NCBI GenBank assembly: GCA_949775045.1
Contig: OX459100.1
Span: 16,820,241 to 16,884,240, forward strand
Direction: 5' to 3'
Length of the DNA stretch: 64,000 bases
DNA from: Metridium senile
Taxonomy: Eukaryota > Cnidaria > Anthozoa > Actiniaria > Metridiidae
The number at the start of each line of letters is the position of its first letter. Within the stretch, counting starts at the first letter, position 1. The notes under the pieces were generated by a model. That model was given only the letters and a program-made list of their open reading frames with translations. It was not told where the DNA came from and did no database searches. Below are positions 60,230 to 64,000 of this stretch, piece by piece. The translations under genes and the position numbers were made by a program.

Positions 60230-61510
60230 TTTTGAACATCGTAAACAACATGCGAACTGGTCCAGATTTCCTGGATATTGTTCTGGACATTTCCTGCAAA
60301 CCGCAGATTGAAATGTCAGCAATGCAGTCAAGCCCAGGAAACATTACAAAGTTTAACTAGTATGACTATTTATGATATGTTAGTTTTAGCGTGTAAATAT
60401 TATTCCATGACTCGGCTAGATCAAAAGATTTATCAATCAATGAATCATCGAATACCAGACATTCCTTATACATTGCACAGCAAAGGGGTACTTCGTATTC
60501 GACGATTGGGTTATAGTGCTTGGTGAAGGTTTGATCACTTCTTGCATTCAAATAAAACACTTGTGCAGACATTTAACTGCTTCGTGATGAAAGTTCTTGT
60601 CCATTTTAAGCTCTGAGCAAATCAGACGATTACAGACGATCCAAGTTTTCCTCTTTGTAAAACAAATCGCTGCTTTTCTCGCACAACAAAGCACTTCAGC
60701 GTTTTCGATAAGTCATGGAAAAAAACTCGACAGCAATAACACTATTAAATTAGCGCGGGACCATTAAGTCTAATTTTGTCTAAGCTTTAGGTATTCCTTA
60801 AAACTATTGAAACCGTCTATATGATACGGCGCGCAGTTTTCGCAGTTAGGCTACTTTTACACGGTACCGGACGAATTTTTGACCGGTCAAAAAACACATC
60901 CGCTTACGGGTTCCGTTCACACTGGACCGCGCTAAACGTGCAATAATTTGGACGCCTAACCGGTCAAATATTCGTGTGAACAGCATGTCCAGGTCGATAT
61001 TTCAACCGGTCAAAAATTCGTCCGGTACCGTGTAAACGTAGCCTTAATGAACAATTCATCCACTCATTAATGCCGATGTAATGGCTGTAAATAGCTTACT
61101 AGTGTAATTACTTGATAAACTAAATCTTCAGGGTCGTAAAGAGGGATCAGGGATCACATGCCTGGGATCAGGGATCACATAATCCGAATAAGCGGTAATC
61201 AGAGATCATTGAAAAGGGATCGGGATAGTATATGATCGTATGAATAAATTCAGTGATCGAACAAAGTCTTAATTTCTTCATTAATTCAAATTCGTTGATC
61301 GTGTCGATGGGCAACCTAATGAGCCATTGAACTGTATCTAATCTTTAAAACATGAAAAACAACATGTGAACTGGTCCAGGGTTCCTGGACTTGGTCTTAG
61401 CAGTCATCCAGCATGTGTTGTTCTTGCTAATGCAAGTTTGTTTGAAAAGCATTAATCTAAATCATAAACCTTAAAAGCAACATGCGAACTGGTCCCGGGT
61501 TCCTTAGCCT
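60230..61510. repeat. Dispersed duplication of deiodinase 5' flank
   Basis: The phrase AACAACATGCGAACTGGTCC at about 60244 (upstream of the deiodinase start) reappears near 61361 (AACATGTGAACTGGTCCAGG) and 61477 (CAACATGCGAACTGGTCCC), with GAACTGTA.CTAATCTTT in front of the first two. GGGATCAGGGATCACAT is also doubled near 61143-61180. Confidence 0.7.
60848..61045. mobile_element. MITE (family H)
   Basis: Left TTTTACACGGTACCGGACGA, right TCGTCCGGTACCGTGTAAAC, with GACCGGTCAAAAA arms and central GGACCGCGC. Confidence 0.85.
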
Positions 61511-62821
61511 CCTATGCAGCCGCTTCTTTGTATCGTCACGGGCTACGGGTTCCTGGACCTGCAATGAGTAGCTTTTGCTATTAGTTAGTAACTATTTTGT
61601 TTTTATTTCATGGTTTTAGTGTTTTCGCTCTATCATTTTTTATAATATAGCTTAGATAGTACGTAAGCTCTGATTGGTTTATTCACTCAAAAAAGCTATG
61701 CTCTATTTCACCGGTAGAGACATGGTTTTTGATTGACAGCTCACAATTTTAATAAGACTATTTCTGTAAGCTACTACATTTACTAAAAACGGTTATTAAA
61801 ATGTAAAAAGACTTTCCATCTTATGACCTTTCTGTTAACCTATAAACCCCTAAAGCCTACGGTGCAATTCAATGACATGCAAACGCGACAAAAATCATAG
61901 ACATGGTTTTGAAAATGCGCCGCCTTTAGACAAACTGAATTTGATCAAAGCAAACAAAAACAAAAGGAAAACAGCGTTTCAAAGTGGCAATAATTTTTAC
62001 TTCAGTTTATCCTTGAAATATGAAGATAATTTTTAAGATAATTTCATAGTGAAGAAGTGAGATTTTTTTGCAATTGAACTTGATTAATCTTGAACAATTA
62101 CATGTTGAATTTCTCGAAGGCAAAATATTATATTTTGTTTCATAAAAACAAACAACCAAACACACAATCAAGTACAGAATTATATATGTGTTTTCTTGTT
62201 TTTTTATTCTTATAAATAAACCACGTTTGAAAACACGCAATGTGAACAAAGACAAAAAGGCAGATTTACAATTATCTTTCAATTGTCTCGTCAGAAACTG
62301 ATCAACTTTAAACCTGCAAACGTTTGATTTAAAGTAAATAAATACATACTTTCAGCAGCCTAAGTAATCTTGTAGATGTGGTCTTTGTTCTTTTTAACTT
62401 GAAAACGTTGTACACAACAAGCTTGTCTTGTTCAAACTGTTTTTTCTCTCAGTACTTTCAGTGAATAAATTGCTGTCAGTCGGCTCGGCTTTCACCACTC
62501 AAATAAAGTTCAAATTCGCTTGAATTGCTGTATACATGGCAGTCTCATGCAAGAGTTCAGCTAAAGGTTTTTGTTTTTAGGCACAGAAGTCAGCCAAAGC
62601 TATATTTTAACGGGTTTTTTTAGTAAAATTCCTTCTTTTTAGCTAGAAAAAAAAACCCGGGAAGAAAGTGAACAGCACCTTGGTCCCTTTTGGTCAAGAT
62701 TGCTCAATAGTACACTGATTGTGATTGGTTCATTGGGCACTGGTGTTAGTTTTGAGAATTACAATTTTAATCAGCAAATAAAACTACATTTTTACGGGAA
62801 AACCTGCATTGCTATATTATA

Positions 62822-63014
62822 AAAGCAATAGAAGCCAGTTCCTATGACTCTACCAGTGAAATAGAGCACTTGGGATGTTGTTAGAAACACTCGAAAAAGT
62901 TATAAAATCACTCGCTTTCAGCTCGTGATTTTATAACTTTTCTCGTGTTTCTCCCAACATCCCGCGTGCTCTATTTCACCGGTAGAGTCATAGGAACTGG
63001 CTTCTATTGCTTAA
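62822..63014. mobile_element. Palindromic MITE (family M)
   Basis: AGCAATAGAAGCCAGTTCCT and its complement at both ends, inner arms GAAATAGAGCAC, TATAAAATCACTCG/CGTGATTTTATA; about 90-bp arms, nearly perfect. Confidence 0.9.
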
Positions 63015-63803
63015 ATATGAATTCGTAATTATTTATTATTGTGAATAAATGAATAGTAATTGTTTTTATCGTGTGCAAAAAAACCTGAGCTTGAATGTAA
63101 CCATGTACGTGATTCATTTGTTTACCAAATGATTACTGATCTGGTGTCTGGCCAATAGGTTGGTTTCCCAGGGGAGATTTTAGCAAATGCTTCTTGACAC
63201 GTACGCGGAACTTGTCGACCAAAGACACACGTATATATAGACCGATGTCATAAATGCCTGCCATTGTGTTTTTCGGAATTATGCCAGATATGAATATTTT
63301 TTCACTGGCATATTTAAGAACTAACAAAAATAAACATTTTTGGAAAGTTTTACAGCCCTGGACAAAATGTGAACGAAGTTATGGTGGAATAAATATGTAA
63401 AGATTTGTATGTAATTTTCTACTGAGTCCTAAAATGCCTCGTTTTGGTGTTTTCAGTATTTTTTTAATCCTTATAACTTTATCAAAAATTAATATATATT
63501 TTTCAAACTTTAATATGTTTTTAATAACTTAGGTTTCTATCATTTGATAGTTTTCCTTTTGCTAAAAACAAATTTTAAGACATGATTATTAGTGGCGGCC
63601 ATTTTTATGACATGCATCGGTCTTATTAATAATTCATGAGAAATTTGCAAAAGAAACCGTAACCGTGACGAGTGTTTTAACTGAAGATATAGATTCACCC
63701 TAATTTACATAACCTTTAACCTGAATTTTCTATAATGAACTTTCATAAATTCTTGATTTTTTTTTTACAAAAACATAAAATATATGTTGGAGTTTTTGAA
63801 GAC

Positions 63804-63902
63804 GTTCAATAAACGCGCAGATCGTGTTTTATCAGGTCTAAAACCACTTGGCTGCGCCTCGTGGTTTTAAATCCTGATAAAACACTCCTGCTCGTTTATT
63901 AA
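63804..63902. mobile_element. Palindromic MITE (family N)
   Basis: AATAAACGCGCAGATCGTGT left, ACACTCCTGCTCGTTTATT right, inner GTTTTATCAGG/CCTGATAAAAC and AAACCAC/GTGGTTT. Confidence 0.8.
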
Positions 63903-64000
63903 ACATTACTTATAGGACTGATTCATCCGTGACCATTATGGCAGAATATTTAACGACCATTGCACGACCGAAAGGAATTGTGGTCCTTTGATATCTATAT

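Larger units (their letters stand above)
61520..64000. other. Gene-free right edge
   Basis: No exon recognised. It holds the palindromic MITEs at 62822 and 63804 and a dispersed repeat at 63630-63780 (ATTCATGAGAAATTTGC ... CCTAATTTACATAACC) shared with 18713 and 41000. Confidence 0.5.

Overview
The window is a gene-sparse, AT-rich, repeat-dense stretch of an animal nuclear genome. Consensus GT-AG introns, metazoan gene families (class A GPCRs, TRIM-NHL, iodothyronine deiodinase, PRPF3, TMEM199, ENTR1), Penelope-like, RTE/CR1-like and tRNA-SINE relics and many palindromic MITEs fit an early-branching metazoan. An anthozoan cnidarian is my best guess, inferred from family resemblance and not proven.

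Layout. 0.2-7.1 kb: two single-exon melatonin-receptor-like GPCR paralogues, tail to tail, with a MITE nest, a repeat-bearing orphan reading frame and a truncated LINE between them; the LINE tail supplies the last residues of the second receptor. 7.1-13.1 kb: degenerate minisatellites, (AAT)n and purine-rich tracts. 13.1-29.1 kb: ENTR1-like gene on the minus strand (8 coding exons, about 10 kb first intron full of AT-rich repeats). 29.8-31.9 kb: TRIM-NHL gene on the plus strand, head to head with ENTR1, split by a +1 frame change. 32-35 kb: simple repeats. 35.1-46.3 kb: PRPF3 on the minus strand (10 coding exons, 678 aa). 46.6-54.8 kb: TMEM199 on the plus strand, divergent from PRPF3 and separated from its promoter by a 4.2 kb Foldback-like element. 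55-64 kb: a two-exon deiodinase homologue on the minus strand (Cys in place of selenocysteine) and MITE-rich flanks.

PRPF3 (U4/U6 snRNP), TMEM199 (V-ATPase assembly), ENTR1 (endosomal trafficking) and the TRIM-NHL protein are unrelated housekeeping or signalling genes; they share promoters pairwise (PRPF3/TMEM199 and ENTR1/TRIM), not a pathway.

The most notable observations are: (1) a complete Foldback-type element with terminal inverted repeats built from a 10-bp satellite and a perfect 8-bp target duplication, inserted six codons inside TMEM199; (2) a TRIM-NHL gene whose two halves are joined by a GTC TGA C context resembling known +1 recoding sites; (3) three different genes with tandem duplication of exon pieces, two of them carrying splice donors and one carrying the end of a terminal exon; (4) a GPCR C-terminus rewritten by a LINE insertion; (5) a Cys-type deiodinase. 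All exon models were read by eye from splice signals, reading phase and remembered family sequence; boundaries may be off by a base or two.
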